DNA of 64,000 bases from Bacillus sp. AFS015802. Lineage in GTDB: Bacteria > Bacillota > Bacilli > Bacillales > Bacillaceae_B. The notes beneath the pieces are model-generated. The model worked only from the letters and a program-made list of their open reading frames with translations. It had not been told where the DNA came from and searched no databases. The stretch spans positions 88,508-152,507 of the forward strand of contig NZ_NTUP01000007.1 in the NCBI RefSeq assembly GCF_002561455.1, written 5' to 3'. Shown here piece by piece: positions 1 to 8,490 of this stretch; the first letter of the stretch is position 1; the number at the start of each line of letters is the position of its first letter. Both the position numbers and the translations under genes were made by a program.

Positions 1-513
1 AGAATTAATGGAGGAACATACATCTCCTATGGACGTGATGATGGTTCCTGTCAGCGCGAAGAGAATCCCTTTAACGGATAACGTTTCAGGGTCCTCCATC
101 AGGGTTGGAAATAACAATAGAAACACTGCCATGATTCCGAGTGCTCCCCCAATGCCTAACCCTTTGCTTACAGGTTCTTTCTTCACTAATGCAAGGGCTG
201 CCGGTGTCAGCACGACTTTCAGGGAAAAGATCATCGTGACGATAGCCGCTGAACTCATGATGGTCCCATGATATAGAAATAAATAACTCCATGCGAAGTT
301 GCATAAGCCAAAGAGAATGACCGTCAGATAATCTCTCTTTTCAAGTGTGTGTAATGGTCTCCTCATAAAGAGAAGCAGAATAAAAAGAATGGTTGTGATG
401 GTCAAACGGTAGAATAATGATAACTCCAAAGGGACCCCATCCCCTTGTATCTTAACCGCAATGAAGTTCAACCCCCAAACCAATGTGCAGAATCCAAACA
501 AAAACTTTGTCAT
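1..513 (-). CDS. EamA/DMT family transporter (3' end outside window)
   Basis: This is the N-terminal ~171 residues of a drug/metabolite-type membrane transporter, read leftward from an ATG at 513 behind a CTGGAGG site. The protein begins MTKFLFGFCTLVWGLNF, an amphipathic start typical of EamA proteins, followed by repeated hydrophobic segments (for example LFYRLTITTILFILLL and IVTMIFSLKVVLTPAALAL). It is divergent from the MocR regulator at 620, a common regulator-exporter pairing, so the regulator probably controls it. The substrate is unknown and the C-terminal EamA repeat lies beyond the window. Confidence 0.85.
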   Translation of the reverse strand, partial: MTKFLFGFCTLVWGLNFIAVKIQGDGVPLELSLFYRLTITTILFILLLFMRRPLHTLEKRDYLTVILFGLCNFAWSYLFLYHGTIMSSAAIVTMIFSLKVVLTPAALALVKKEPVSKGLGIGGALGIMAVFLLLFPTLMEDPETLSVKGILFALTGTIITSIGDVCSSINS

Positions 514-559
514 ATGATGGCCTCCAGTAGTTGTGCTCTCCACTTATTATTGATTCTCA

Positions 560-604
560 CTGTCATTTCTTAAAGGGTCAGTTTACAATAAACCTAAATG
601 ACAG
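560..604. promoter_or_regulatory. Inverted repeat between EamA gene and MocR regulator, candidate operator
   Basis: The arms CTGTCATTT (560-568) and AAATGACAG (596-604) are perfect inverted repeats separated by 27 bases. They lie in the short divergent region between the transporter and the MocR gene. Wide-spaced repeats in such regions are usual MocR-family binding sites; the assignment is inference. Confidence 0.5.
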
Positions 605-619
605 ATCGGAGGACCTAAG

Positions 620-2011
620 ATGTTTGAGCTTTTATTCAGTATCGATCGAGAAAGCCATATCCCTATGTATCATCAAATCTATCAGTATCTGCGTACTCAG
701 ATTCTATCTGGAAAAATAGATAAAAACACGAAACTTCCCTCCGTCAGACGTTTGGCTGAACAACTCAATGTAAGTCGGAATACGACGCAAGTTGCGTACG
801 AACAGCTGCAGTCAGAAGGGTATATCCGGAGTGAAAACAAGAAGGGCTATTTTGTGGAAGCAATGATTTTAGAAGACATGCTTGCCTTTGACACAAAGAA
901 ACAATCTGCTCCTATTGAAGCCCTAACGAAACCTGAGCTCATTGATTTCAGGCTAGGGACAGTGGACGAAGAGAATTTCCCTCTGAAAAAGTGGAGAATG
1001 TTCACAAACAAAGTCATGAAAGATCCGGACATGTATACGTATGGGGAGAAACAGGGAGATAGAAGGTTGCGTGTAGCATTGGAAGATTATCTGTTTCAAT
1101 CACGAGGAGTCAAAACGAGTGCGGAGCAGATCATGATCGGGGGCAGTACCCAACAGTTATTAGTACTCGTATCACTCCTCCTGAAAGATAGCGTCCAATC
1201 GATTGCCGTTGAGGATCCCGGATACGATGTGGCAAGAGAGCTGTTCAGTTTAATGTCCTTCTCCGTTCACCCAATCCCCGCGAAAGATGACGGCATCATG
1301 GTCGATCAATTAGTCTCAGCGGACACCCAATTGGTATATGTGACGCCTACCCATCACTTTCCTTATGGAGGGACCATCCCGGTCAGCCAACGCGTCGAAT
1401 TGATCCAGTGGGCTAACGAAGTGGGGGGATATATCATCGAGGACGATTATGATAGTGAATTCCGATACATCCATCAACCCGTACCTTCCCTTCAGAGTAT
1501 CGATTCGACTCAAAGGGTGATCTATATGGGAACCTTCTCCAAAGCACTGCTCCCGACCATCAGGGTCAGTTACATGGCCTTGCCGGAAGAACTGATGGTA
1601 AAGTATCGAAAGACCATGGCAGTATTCGAACAAACCGCTTCTGCCATACATCAAAGAACACTTGCCACTTTCATGAATGAAGGACATTGGTACCCCCATT
1701 TAAGGAAGATGAAGGCCTTATATAAACGGAAGATGAATCTACTCCTCAATGAATTAACCAAACACTTTGGGGATTCCATTACTATAAAGGGTGGTAACTC
1801 AGGTATATTTATCATCATTGAAGTGAAAACAGATGTAAGTGAAGAGCAGCTTCTGGAGGATGCCTTTGAGGAGGGCGTCGTCGTGTATCCATGTTCCAGA
1901 TACTATGTTAAAGAGCGACCAGTCTATCCACATGTGCAGATGGGGTTGGGGAATTTGACCGAGGAAGAGATTGTTGACGGGGTTTCTCGGTTGGCGAGTG
2001 CCTGGTTGTGA
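620..2011 (+). CDS. MocR/PdxR-type PLP-dependent transcriptional regulator
   Basis: This 463-residue protein has an N-terminal GntR-type winged helix (roughly residues 10-80; LPSVRRLAEQLNVSRNTTQ) fused to a fold-type I aminotransferase-like domain. The PLP lysine is recognisable in GTFSKALLPTIRVSY, and the active-site neighbourhood shows IIEDDYDSEFRY. Length and domain order fit the MocR subfamily. The ATG at 620 follows CGGAGGACCTAAG. Its likely target is the divergent EamA gene, through the inverted repeat at 560-604. MocR proteins sense PLP or amino-compound adducts; the ligand here is unknown. Confidence 0.9.
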   Translation: MFELLFSIDRESHIPMYHQIYQYLRTQILSGKIDKNTKLPSVRRLAEQLNVSRNTTQVAYEQLQSEGYIRSENKKGYFVEAMILEDMLAFDTKKQSAPIEALTKPELIDFRLGTVDEENFPLKKWRMFTNKVMKDPDMYTYGEKQGDRRLRVALEDYLFQSRGVKTSAEQIMIGGSTQQLLVLVSLLLKDSVQSIAVEDPGYDVARELFSLMSFSVHPIPAKDDGIMVDQLVSADTQLVYVTPTHHFPYGGTIPVSQRVELIQWANEVGGYIIEDDYDSEFRYIHQPVPSLQSIDSTQRVIYMGTFSKALLPTIRVSYMALPEELMVKYRKTMAVFEQTASAIHQRTLATFMNEGHWYPHLRKMKALYKRKMNLLLNELTKHFGDSITIKGGNSGIFIIIEVKTDVSEEQLLEDAFEEGVVVYPCSRYYVKERPVYPHVQMGLGNLTEEEIVDGVSRLASAWL

Positions 2012-2036
2012 CGATTTTTACAATAAATCAATGTTT

Positions 2037-2066
2037 TCAGGCGTACTCCCTGGGATGTACGCCTGA
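2037..2066. terminator. Hairpin between convergent genes
   Basis: TCAGGCGTAC and GTACGCCTGA form a 10-bp stem with a 10-base loop between the convergent MocR and CoaB-like genes. There is no clean T-run on either side, so termination is probable rather than certain. Confidence 0.5.
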
Positions 2067-2114
2067 TTCGAATAGAAACTTTTCTTTATTTGGTCCTGTT
2101 AATGAAGTGAAGGT

Positions 2115-2792
2115 TTAAATACTCTCCGCAAGTATATGTATTAAACCCTCAGCCGTATCTTTTTTGCTGGCGTACTTTTGTGGGGATTGACCCTTTGACA
2201 CGATAAAATGCTCTGCTTCTTCCCCATAAAGGGAACTTGTTTTATTTGCAACCATATATTCAGCCCCTGAAGTCTCCATTCGGAGATTAGCCCTCTGAAA
2301 TAAATAATCCTGGTCCTCACTGTGTTCTAACTTAAATCCGACAAGTAACACATCTGGATTCCATTTTTTAATTTGTGACAATACTTTCGGAGCTTTCTTA
2401 AAGTGTATAATTGGAGGCTCGTCACTGGACATCTTTCCTGACTCTGGCAGTGGATTCCCTTGTGAGTCCAATACTTTATCAACCACCCAATCGGATCCCG
2501 CAGCTGCCATGATGACAACGTCAACAGCTTCAGATTGCACAGTCGTTTTAATTTTCTCTCCTAAATCCTCAATACCCTCGAACGGTATTAGTCGCAAGTT
2601 AGGATGATTCTCAGGGAGCTTTGCAAAATAACCGTGCAAATAAATGACCTCTGCCTCCTGCTTCAAGGCTTCTTCAGCTAAATAACACCCTATCGTACCT
2701 TTTGCTAAATTAGTGTGCCCTCTGACATTATCCCACTTTTCAAGGGTACCGCCGCTTGTAAATAAAATCTTCTTACCTTTCAATTGACTCAT
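2115..2792 (-). CDS. Phosphopantothenoylcysteine synthetase-like (DFP/CoaB-type) protein
   Basis: The 225-residue protein starts MSQLKGKKILFTSGGTLEKWD, a Rossmann-type start with the TSGGT loop of the DFP/CoaB fold. It continues with VVIMAAAGSDWVV and LLVGFKLEHSED, matching the CTP-binding synthetase half of CoaBC. The CoaC flavoprotein half is absent, so this is a stand-alone CoaB-like protein and probably not the main CoaBC of the cell. I chose the ATG at 2792 because it marks the start of the conserved fold; an upstream GTG at 2858 would add 22 poorly structured residues. The true substrate is not certain. Confidence 0.7.
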   Translation of the reverse strand: MSQLKGKKILFTSGGTLEKWDNVRGHTNLAKGTIGCYLAEEALKQEAEVIYLHGYFAKLPENHPNLRLIPFEGIEDLGEKIKTTVQSEAVDVVIMAAAGSDWVVDKVLDSQGNPLPESGKMSSDEPPIIHFKKAPKVLSQIKKWNPDVLLVGFKLEHSEDQDYLFQRANLRMETSGAEYMVANKTSSLYGEEAEHFIVSKGQSPQKYASKKDTAEGLIHILAESI

Positions 2793-2989
2793 ATAGTCAC
2801 CATCTGCTTTCCGTCCATCTTCAGCTCTTGAACTTGATGCTCGTTTTATTTCACTCACAGAGACTAGGATTGCTAAGATTCAAAAAAGCTCTTTTGGACA
2901 TGTCCCCAAATGCACTTTTAGCCATCCCCTCTTACCAACTGGAAACACAATCTGCTCCAAAGATGGGATCTATAGGGTTTCTTTCAACC

Positions 2990-3514
2990 TTATTCATTCA
3001 AATAATCTATTACCTTATCTATATATGTTTCCAACGGCTTACTAGTATCCACCACCAAACATGGATATTCAACAGGCTTTTTACTACTTTCAATGGTGTT
3101 TCTGAACGCCTCTAATGAATGTACCGATTCTATTTGACTGATCTTACGCTCCCTGTTCTTCAAACGACGATTTATCTCGTTAAAATCGTCCAGGCAGCAC
3201 TCCACATACTTGTATTTCACTTTAAATTTCTCAGCAAGACTTGCTCCCTTTTGTACCATTTCATCATATAAACAAGGACTGTCAAATATCACTTTTTGAC
3301 CTTGGTATAAAAGAGATTCAATTATTGCCCAATCAATCATATAGGATATTTTCCCTGATGTGTGTCCATCCATTTTGGCTCCCTCATCGGTCTCTAATAA
3401 TGCCGTCTTTCCAACATCATGGTCAATAATGATTGCACCTGTGCTTTTGGCAATTTCAAGAGCAAGAGTAGATTTTCCCGAACCTGGAAAACCTGACATT
3501 TGTATAAATAACAT
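2990..3514 (-). CDS. P-loop kinase-like AAA family ATPase
   Basis: This 174-residue protein carries an N-terminal Walker A motif (GFPGSGKSTLA, residues 8-18), then IIIDHDVGK and VIFDSPCLYDE, the layout of small nucleotide or metabolite kinases related to APH(chloramphenicol)/zeta-toxin P-loop proteins. A lid-like RRLKNRERK segment lies near residue 115. The ATG at 3514 follows CGAGGGTATATTC. It stands alone between unrelated genes and its substrate cannot be told from sequence. Confidence 0.7.
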   Translation of the reverse strand: MLFIQMSGFPGSGKSTLALEIAKSTGAIIIDHDVGKTALLETDEGAKMDGHTSGKISYMIDWAIIESLLYQGQKVIFDSPCLYDEMVQKGASLAEKFKVKYKYVECCLDDFNEINRRLKNRERKISQIESVHSLEAFRNTIESSKKPVEYPCLVVDTSKPLETYIDKVIDYLNE

Positions 3515-3647
3515 GAATATACCCTCGATTCTATTTGGTTCTTTAAAAGGATCAATACTATTTGTTTAGACAAGGGGCACACCTCACAGGATTAAAACAC
3601 TCCTTCATCCATTCCAAAATAGCCGCCCCTCCCTGCTCTCTTCACCA

Positions 3648-4271
3648 TTATTTCCTCCTGCGAAGAAAAATCTTCTGAAGAAGAGAGGTTTTATGTACGG
3701 GTGCTGGCTCTCTTTGAATCTGTATGACCTCCCAAAACCCATCTTTCTCTGAAGGATCTACTAATATATCCAGACCAAAATAAAGACAATATTCCTGCAT
3801 ATCCTGATAGTCAAAGGAGTTGGGATCTTCCTCTGCTAAAACCACGCTGTGATTCACTGGGTCTTTTTCAAATGATAGCGGCTCACCGTATTGTTCTATA
3901 CCGTCATACCCTTCACCAACATCAAATTTCCGCAACAGCTGGCCCTCTTGAAATATGTTCAAATGGTAAGTATCAACGGTGCTCTGACCTAAGGTATGAA
4001 TGACCAGGGTATTGAAACGAGAAGAAAGCGTGGAGGTTAACTCCATTAACTGTTCATATGAATCATGCAGGACCGTCACCCACTCCTCATACAGGTGGCA
4101 CAAAGCAAATTGCGTCGGAATGTCATGATCAAAAAACGGTAAAGTAGAATCCTGATTGGAGAGGATCACTGGCTTACGGCCGTGTTGATCCTCTAGCCAT
4201 CTAACCAAAACAGCTTTTACTTCCTCTACCCTGTCTGTCTTAATGTGAATGTGATACATGGCGACTGACAA
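3648..4271 (-). CDS. Uncharacterised protein, ~207 aa
   Basis: I do not recognise this family. The protein is soluble, acidic in the middle and ends in a basic tail (KIFLRRRK). The AAGGAGG site (4279-4285) lies only one base from the in-frame ATG at 4277 but seven bases from a TTG at 4271, so the TTG is the better start. A well-formed promoter with a TGA-extended -10 lies at 4307-4335. No membrane segment or catalytic motif was seen. Confidence 0.6.
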   Translation of the reverse strand: MSVAMYHIHIKTDRVEEVKAVLVRWLEDQHGRKPVILSNQDSTLPFFDHDIPTQFALCHLYEEWVTVLHDSYEQLMELTSTLSSRFNTLVIHTLGQSTVDTYHLNIFQEGQLLRKFDVGEGYDGIEQYGEPLSFEKDPVNHSVVLAEEDPNSFDYQDMQEYCLYFGLDILVDPSEKDGFWEVIQIQREPAPVHKTSLLQKIFLRRRK

Positions 4272-4306
4272 ATGCATTCCTCCTTAACAACTACCTCTTA
4301 ATACCA

Positions 4307-4335
4307 ATTATTTCAAATACCAGAGTCTTACTCAA
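4307..4335 (-). promoter_or_regulatory. Extended -10 promoter, copy A of a repeated module
   Basis: On the minus strand: -35 TTGAGT (4330-4335), a 17-base spacer ending in TGA, and -10 AATAAT (4307-4312), followed by TGGTAT. The same arrangement recurs at 8344, 10718, 15235 and 37366, each time upstream of a minus-strand gene. Confidence 0.7.
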
Positions 4336-4426
4336 GGAAAAGTTTACAAAAAAAACGTTTCAGCCGATTCCTGGAGCTTCTCTCATTTTCCAACGATTTA
4401 GACTCCACCTAAAGGAGCTTGCTAAT

Positions 4427-4457
4427 TAAAAAAGACTCGTCAATCTCGAGTCTTCCG
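4427..4457 (-). terminator. Rho-independent terminator of the HIT-PP2C operon
   Basis: Read on the minus strand, AAGACTCG and CGAGTCTT form an 8-bp stem around a short loop, followed by a T-run. It lies about 75 bases after the PP2C stop codon. Confidence 0.8.
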
Positions 4458-4532
4458 TAAAGAATTTTAGCCATAATCATGAAGTTCGCCATCAGCAGCA
4501 AATGAACCCAGCCAATTACCAACACCAACACA

Positions 4533-5342
4533 TTAAAGATCACTTGGTTCAGTCACATCTGTTAATATATTCACGTCCCAAGCGATGATGGTTGTACTAT
4601 CTCTAACATTATTTTCTTTGATGGTATTTAGTAATGCCATTATTCCCTCATTAAGTTTGTGGTCTTTTGTATCGTTATAAATGTCTCTAGGATTAGAATA
4701 GGGTTCATTAGGACATTCAACTAATCCATCCGTTGTTAACAAGATACGATTCAAGCCTTTTCTTAGTTCTCTTATTCCTCTATTATAACAAGGAACTTTT
4801 TGATCGAACGTATTGACCTGGCCCACCCATTCATAAAATTGTCTTTGGTTCACTTGATATTGGCCGAGCTTGGCGAGGTCCGGATGGAACAAGTATGAAA
4901 TACAATCTCCTATGGAGAACCACCAAAGATATTTTTCTTTCCTTAATGCGATTAAACAAGCTGTTTCGCCTTTAACTCTTCGACACTCATCAATGAATTT
5001 TTCATCCTGTAAGATCTTAAGTATCGTTCCTTCAAGTGTTTTTAACGTTTGTTCAAAGTGCAGCAATAATATAGTTTGTATTTCTTCTCGGAAAATTAGA
5101 AATTGGTTGATGACTAATTCAGCACTTTCAGCTGAATTGTGAGCATCTAATAGAACTACAAACTCCCAATCTTGTTTATCATCAGTCCATATAAGGCAAC
5201 CGTCTTCGTTCTTATACTGTCCTGCAACTGAATTCCCACCAAACCGCCCTAATGTGATGTGGTTGATAGTATGAACGATTATTTCGTCTACAAGACTGGT
5301 TTTACTCCCAACCCAACTGAATTCACTCATTTGAGCTGCCAT
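4533..5342 (-). CDS. PP2C-family protein phosphatase
   Basis: The ~269-residue protein resembles metal-dependent PP2C phosphatases. It shows an aspartate motif (VVLLDAHNSAE, about residue 65), GETACLIAL, the GD motif in FSIGDCISYLF, LLTTDGLVECP and a final RDSTTIIAWD motif. The first metal motif (DAHNS) is a variant of the usual DGxGG. The ATG at 5342 follows the stop of the HIT gene by 3 bases (a TTG at 5345 is also possible), so the two genes are translationally coupled. The pair lies under one T-box leader. Its protein or small-molecule substrate is unknown. Confidence 0.75.
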   Translation of the reverse strand: MAAQMSEFSWVGSKTSLVDEIIVHTINHITLGRFGGNSVAGQYKNEDGCLIWTDDKQDWEFVVLLDAHNSAESAELVINQFLIFREEIQTILLLHFEQTLKTLEGTILKILQDEKFIDECRRVKGETACLIALRKEKYLWWFSIGDCISYLFHPDLAKLGQYQVNQRQFYEWVGQVNTFDQKVPCYNRGIRELRKGLNRILLTTDGLVECPNEPYSNPRDIYNDTKDHKLNEGIMALLNTIKENNVRDSTTIIAWDVNILTDVTEPSDL

Positions 5343-5345
5343 CAA

Positions 5346-5792
5346 TCAGTTATTCTCCAAGTGCATTCTGATCCGATTGCATAGGTTCACAACTTGCTCG
5401 TTGTCTCCCCTTGGGGCGTCCTCCCAATCATACACTTCCATTGGTCCCCAGTGTTCTATTGGAGTATTGGGATAACGGGCCACTATGTGCATATGAAGAT
5501 GAGGAACAGAGTTTCCTGAAACAAGTGAATAGATATGCTCGGCGTTTTCTGATTCCTTTAATGCCCTACTTACCCTTGCCATCATCACCCCAAATGCTCC
5601 TGCTTCTTCTACCGTCATATCGGCTAGCGAGGGAGTATGTCTCTTTAAATCAATCATCATATGACCTAAATAGTTCGGCTTCCCCTTTCTGTCAATATGA
5701 CCAACATATACATAATCGTCTTCATAAATCTTTACTCCTGAAGTGGAGATTGTGCCATCGTGCTTCTGACAGATAAAACAACTTTCACTCAT
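5346..5792 (-). CDS. HIT family hydrolase
   Basis: This 148-residue protein has the histidine-triad motif HLHMHIV (about residues 97-103) and an N-terminal CFICQKHDG Cys pair. It fits HIT-family nucleotide-binding phosphoramidases/hydrolases in length and motif order. The ATG at 5792 follows AAGGGGGACCTAGT. It is the first gene after the T-box antiterminator/terminator and is coupled to the PP2C gene, so both should rise when the cognate tRNA is uncharged. The physiological nucleotide substrate is unknown. Confidence 0.9.
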   Translation of the reverse strand: MSESCFICQKHDGTISTSGVKIYEDDYVYVGHIDRKGKPNYLGHMMIDLKRHTPSLADMTVEEAGAFGVMMARVSRALKESENAEHIYSLVSGNSVPHLHMHIVARYPNTPIEHWGPMEVYDWEDAPRGDNEQVVNLCNRIRMHLENN

Positions 5793-5816
5793 ACTAGGTC
5801 CCCCTTAAATTAAAAT

Positions 5817-5854
5817 AAAAAAATCCTGCCGTCTCATTAAAGAGACGATAGGAT
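5817..5854 (-). terminator. T-box regulated terminator
   Basis: ATCCTATCGTCTC pairs with GAGACGGCAGGAT and is followed by seven T residues on the minus strand. The 5' arm overlaps the region that would form the antiterminator with the T-box sequence. It ends 24 bases before the HIT start codon. Confidence 0.85.
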
Positions 5855-6044
5855 TAGTATCGTGGTACCACTCTTCTTGTTTCAATTCTTTTGGAAGCAA
5901 AACATCTCAGAACTCTTTTACGGAAGTCAACCGTATAGATTTACATCTCAATCTATCCACTCCCAGGCGAGTTGGGGACGCTATTGACTGTCTCGCACCT
6001 TCCGACAGCTCTCTACACAATAACTCATCCTTACTACTCCTAAT
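5817..6044 (-). promoter_or_regulatory. T-box leader riboswitch (predicted tRNA-Leu, CUC specifier)
   Basis: On the minus strand the leader shows an AGTA motif (6035-6038) and the stem I apical AGAGAGCTG / GGTGCGAGACAG pattern. A specifier region reads AACTCGCCTGGGAGTGG, in which CTC (5969-5971) is followed by a purine. Next come the T-box consensus AGAGTGGTACCACGATA (5858-5874) and a terminator hairpin with a seven-T run (5817-5854). CUC is the usual specifier of Bacillus leucine T-boxes. The T-box call is direct from sequence; the specifier assignment is inference from alignment by eye. Confidence 0.9.
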
Positions 6045-6073
6045 CAAAGCGTTTGGTTTATTCATTTTTTAAA

Positions 6074-6102
6074 ATTCTATATTTTTCCACTTCGGTTGTC
6101 AA
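6074..6102 (-). promoter_or_regulatory. Sigma-A promoter of the T-box/HIT/PP2C transcript
   Basis: The minus strand has a consensus -35 TTGACA (6097-6102), a 17-base spacer and -10 TAGAAT (6074-6079), about 30 bases upstream of the T-box stem I. It is among the strongest promoters seen in the window. Confidence 0.85.
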
Positions 6103-6159
6103 TAACTATTTTTCGAATAAATACCTGGAGACAGGTGTTGGGCCACCGTCCCCAATGAC

Positions 6160-7383
6160 CTAGAACGCCTTCGTACACATCGGTCTTCCCTCCGTTTGAA
6201 AGAGGTTATTGATGTGGGGAACATACTCTGGATTAGAGAGCTTTGCCTTTCCCCACTTATACAAAGTCCGAAAATTCACCGCCCCCATGATCATAGAGGA
6301 GAATTCAGGGGTCTCCATTTTCACTACGGTATCGACTGGGTGTTCATGGAAGCTGGTGATGGTCCCATCTGAAAACGTCACTGTGAAATTTTTTGAATCA
6401 TCACTCTGCAGTTCATCCTGTATTTCAAATTGGACCGTCAAGGAGACGTTGCCGAATGGGTGATTTTTCTCGGACAGCTCCACGAATAAGCCCTTACAAT
6501 CTATCACTCTATACATCACACCAACCCCAAGATTCACCATGTGCTTATTATCAACAGAGGGCGCGGTATCAAGCATTGTATTCATTCCACTCTCAGGTGA
6601 ACGCACAAAATGGAGGAAGTCATCATTGTTTGAGTTGATGATGATTCGTTGGAATTGATCTGATTGTTGATGTAAGAAAGTCGATATTTCTTCAATCACT
6701 TCGCTCGTTTCAAAGAATAGTTCATGGATATACAGATCTTTTCCCTTGGGTTCATACAGTACGTAGCCAAGTACCTGATCATTCCGTTTGAATCCCACAA
6801 CTCTTCCGAAATTGAAGGGTCTGTTTAACTCCCGCTCAGTTGGAAATCGCTTCGTCATCCCATGCGTGTTTTGATAGACCCGGTTGTAGCAATCCAGTAT
6901 CAAAAATCTGTCCTTCCTGCTTAGCTGTGTAAGGTGGTCTTTACGGGAATAATCTTGAAATGCTGTTGGATGTAAGTAATATTGATAAACGTGAGTCCCG
7001 ATTCCGAATCCCATTTTTTTATAAAACGAAACGTTAAAAGGATATAACATAACGAGATGATGGCCTTGGGACTTATTAAGCTCGTAGAAGTAATTTACTA
7101 ATTGAAAAGCATTTCCCTCTTTTTTATGTAACACATCCACTGCAAGCATTCCTACCCCGCCAACCGAAATGGTGGTTTGGTTCAAGTTCATTTCGAACAT
7201 GAATGTCCTCATACCCGCTACTAAATGGCTTCCTTTAAACATTCCATATAAGCTTTCACTTGGCGTTTCCTCAATATGGTCTTTCAACCACTGATCGGCG
7301 TTCAAACCAGGGAATGCCCCATTGGCAAGTGTACAGAATGACTCGTATGTAGAATGAGTGATTGCCTTTATTTCGTTCAACAT
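6160..7383 (-). CDS. Eis-like GNAT N-acetyltransferase
   Basis: The 407-residue protein has the tandem GNAT plus SCP2-like architecture of the Eis (enhanced intracellular survival) family. The N-terminal GNAT shows SVGGVGMLAVDVLHKKEG and YPFNVSFYKKMGFGIG. A second GNAT-like region spans about residues 190-290, and the C-terminus has a sterol-carrier-like half. Eis proteins acetylate aminoglycosides and other amines; this paralog's substrate is unknown. The ATG at 7383 follows AAAGGAGTTTTC. The gene stands alone between the T-box promoter and a DinB gene. Confidence 0.85.
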   Translation of the reverse strand: MLNEIKAITHSTYESFCTLANGAFPGLNADQWLKDHIEETPSESLYGMFKGSHLVAGMRTFMFEMNLNQTTISVGGVGMLAVDVLHKKEGNAFQLVNYFYELNKSQGHHLVMLYPFNVSFYKKMGFGIGTHVYQYYLHPTAFQDYSRKDHLTQLSRKDRFLILDCYNRVYQNTHGMTKRFPTERELNRPFNFGRVVGFKRNDQVLGYVLYEPKGKDLYIHELFFETSEVIEEISTFLHQQSDQFQRIIINSNNDDFLHFVRSPESGMNTMLDTAPSVDNKHMVNLGVGVMYRVIDCKGLFVELSEKNHPFGNVSLTVQFEIQDELQSDDSKNFTVTFSDGTITSFHEHPVDTVVKMETPEFSSMIMGAVNFRTLYKWGKAKLSNPEYVPHINNLFQTEGRPMCTKAF

Positions 7384-7437
7384 GAAAACTCCTTTCGATG
7401 TATCTATAACGTGAATGTCTGAAGAGAAAACGCCACC

Positions 7438-7902
7438 TTATTCAAACATCAGAATATCAGGGTCTTGATCAAGACAGTGAACAAGCATAGCGTGCAGCTG
7501 CCCCCTGTGGTGGTAGATGTGTGCTAATATCTCTAATAACCACTCATATCTAGTGTACGTCACGCCCCAATAGGAAGTGGTTTCAGACATAAGTTGATCT
7601 TCAGAAAGTTTACTATAGTTATTTTTAAGAGCATGGTAATTCGCGTTTAACCCTTCTTTAACCGAGTTCAATGTGGGATATGACACGCCTGAATAAAAAC
7701 GTTTCATGTCTTCCCCTGACGCTCCATTTGAAATACGCCAATCCGCTTCAAATAAGACGGCTATATGTTCTAATAATTCTCCGATTGAGTGCTTATTGGG
7801 AGTGGGCCGCTTGTTTAAGTCTTCCTCTGTTAACTGATCCATTATTTTCAGGAGTGTGTTTATGGCTACTTCTATTTGTTGGAATACACTTTCAATAATC
7901 AT
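7438..7902 (-). CDS. DinB superfamily protein
   Basis: This ~154-residue four-helix-bundle protein carries the DinB metal-ligand pattern: a histidine in LLEHIAVLF and the C-terminal HIYHHRGQLHAMLV. DinB-type proteins often act as thiol-dependent or metal-dependent transferases. The ATG at 7902 lies eight bases after GAGG; an upstream GTG at 7911 overlaps the binding site and is less likely. Confidence 0.85.
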   Translation of the reverse strand: MIIESVFQQIEVAINTLLKIMDQLTEEDLNKRPTPNKHSIGELLEHIAVLFEADWRISNGASGEDMKRFYSGVSYPTLNSVKEGLNANYHALKNNYSKLSEDQLMSETTSYWGVTYTRYEWLLEILAHIYHHRGQLHAMLVHCLDQDPDILMFE

Positions 7903-7976
7903 TATGCTCACCTCGTTTTCGGTTCTTTCACATCATTGTACCAAGGGACCTGATCCCTTGGCTTACACGACACTCT

Positions 7977-8255
7977 TCATTGGTACCTTATTTTTTTGTA
8001 CACCCCAAACCCGAGGTAATAAATGAGACCGATCCCCATAATGATCACACCATAGACTATAAATCCCATTCCACCCCAACCTCTGATAAAGACAATCCCA
8101 ATTACAAAAGAGATATACCCTATAATTGATATGAGTAAAGGGGCAATGAACCCTTTTTTCCTTTTTGCTCTAAAGAAATGAATAAAAGTCAAAATCAAAA
8201 TGGCAGTCAACACGGATACAGCAATTACCGCATCTCCGTAATACTCCCACCACAT
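7977..8255 (-). CDS. Small three-helix membrane protein
   Basis: The ~92-residue protein starts MWWEYYGDAVIA and has about three hydrophobic helices, ending with a basic KKIRYQ tail. I chose the ATG at 8255 because GGGGAG lies six bases before it. Longer readings would cross the extended -10 promoter at 8344-8372. No family was recognised. Confidence 0.65.
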   Translation of the reverse strand: MWWEYYGDAVIAVSVLTAILILTFIHFFRAKRKKGFIAPLLISIIGYISFVIGIVFIRGWGGMGFIVYGVIIMGIGLIYYLGFGVYKKIRYQ

Positions 8256-8343
8256 AAACATCTCCCCTTTTGCTTTCACCTTATTGTTTATCAAGGAATC
8301 TTGTGCGTAAACTTCCAGTAACCTGCATCTTAACTCCATACCA

Positions 8344-8372
8344 ATTATTTCAAAATAAGGAAGCTTCCTCAA
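8344..8372 (-). promoter_or_regulatory. Extended -10 promoter, copy B
   Basis: On the minus strand: -35 TTGAGG (8367-8372), a 17-base spacer ending in TGA, and -10 AATAAT (8344-8349), then TGGTAT. It drives the small membrane protein gene ending at 7977. Confidence 0.7.
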
Positions 8373-8396
8373 GGAGTATTTTTATATAAAAAAAGA

Positions 8397-8431
8397 GCCT
8401 ATCCTGTTTAAGTAAAGGGTTCCGTTTTCGG
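8397..8431. repeat. Left arm of an inverted repeat bracketing 8.4-9.7 kb
   Basis: TAAAGGGTTCCGTTTT at the inner end of this arm is repeated perfectly, in inverted orientation, at 9674-9689. The outer bases (AGCCTATCC) also resemble those of the right arm. The two arms enclose the plus-strand lipoprotein pair. Confidence 0.55.
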
Positions 8432-8455
8432 GTACTTTTTGTATGAACGGCATTA

Positions 8456-8490
8456 AAACTGACCTATGGATTGGCATAGGTCAGTTTCTT
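8456..8490. terminator. Strong hairpin, probable bidirectional terminator
   Basis: ACTGACCTATG and CATAGGTCAGT form an 11-bp perfect stem flanked by AAAA and TTTCTTATT. It lies in the ~420-base gap before the lipoprotein gene; the rest of that gap holds only the inverted-repeat arm and upstream sequence of the lipoprotein gene. Confidence 0.6.

Noticed and set aside
6116..6155. Possible member of the long-loop hairpin family after the Eis-like gene
   Set aside because: The arms match too poorly to support the call without a genome-wide alignment.
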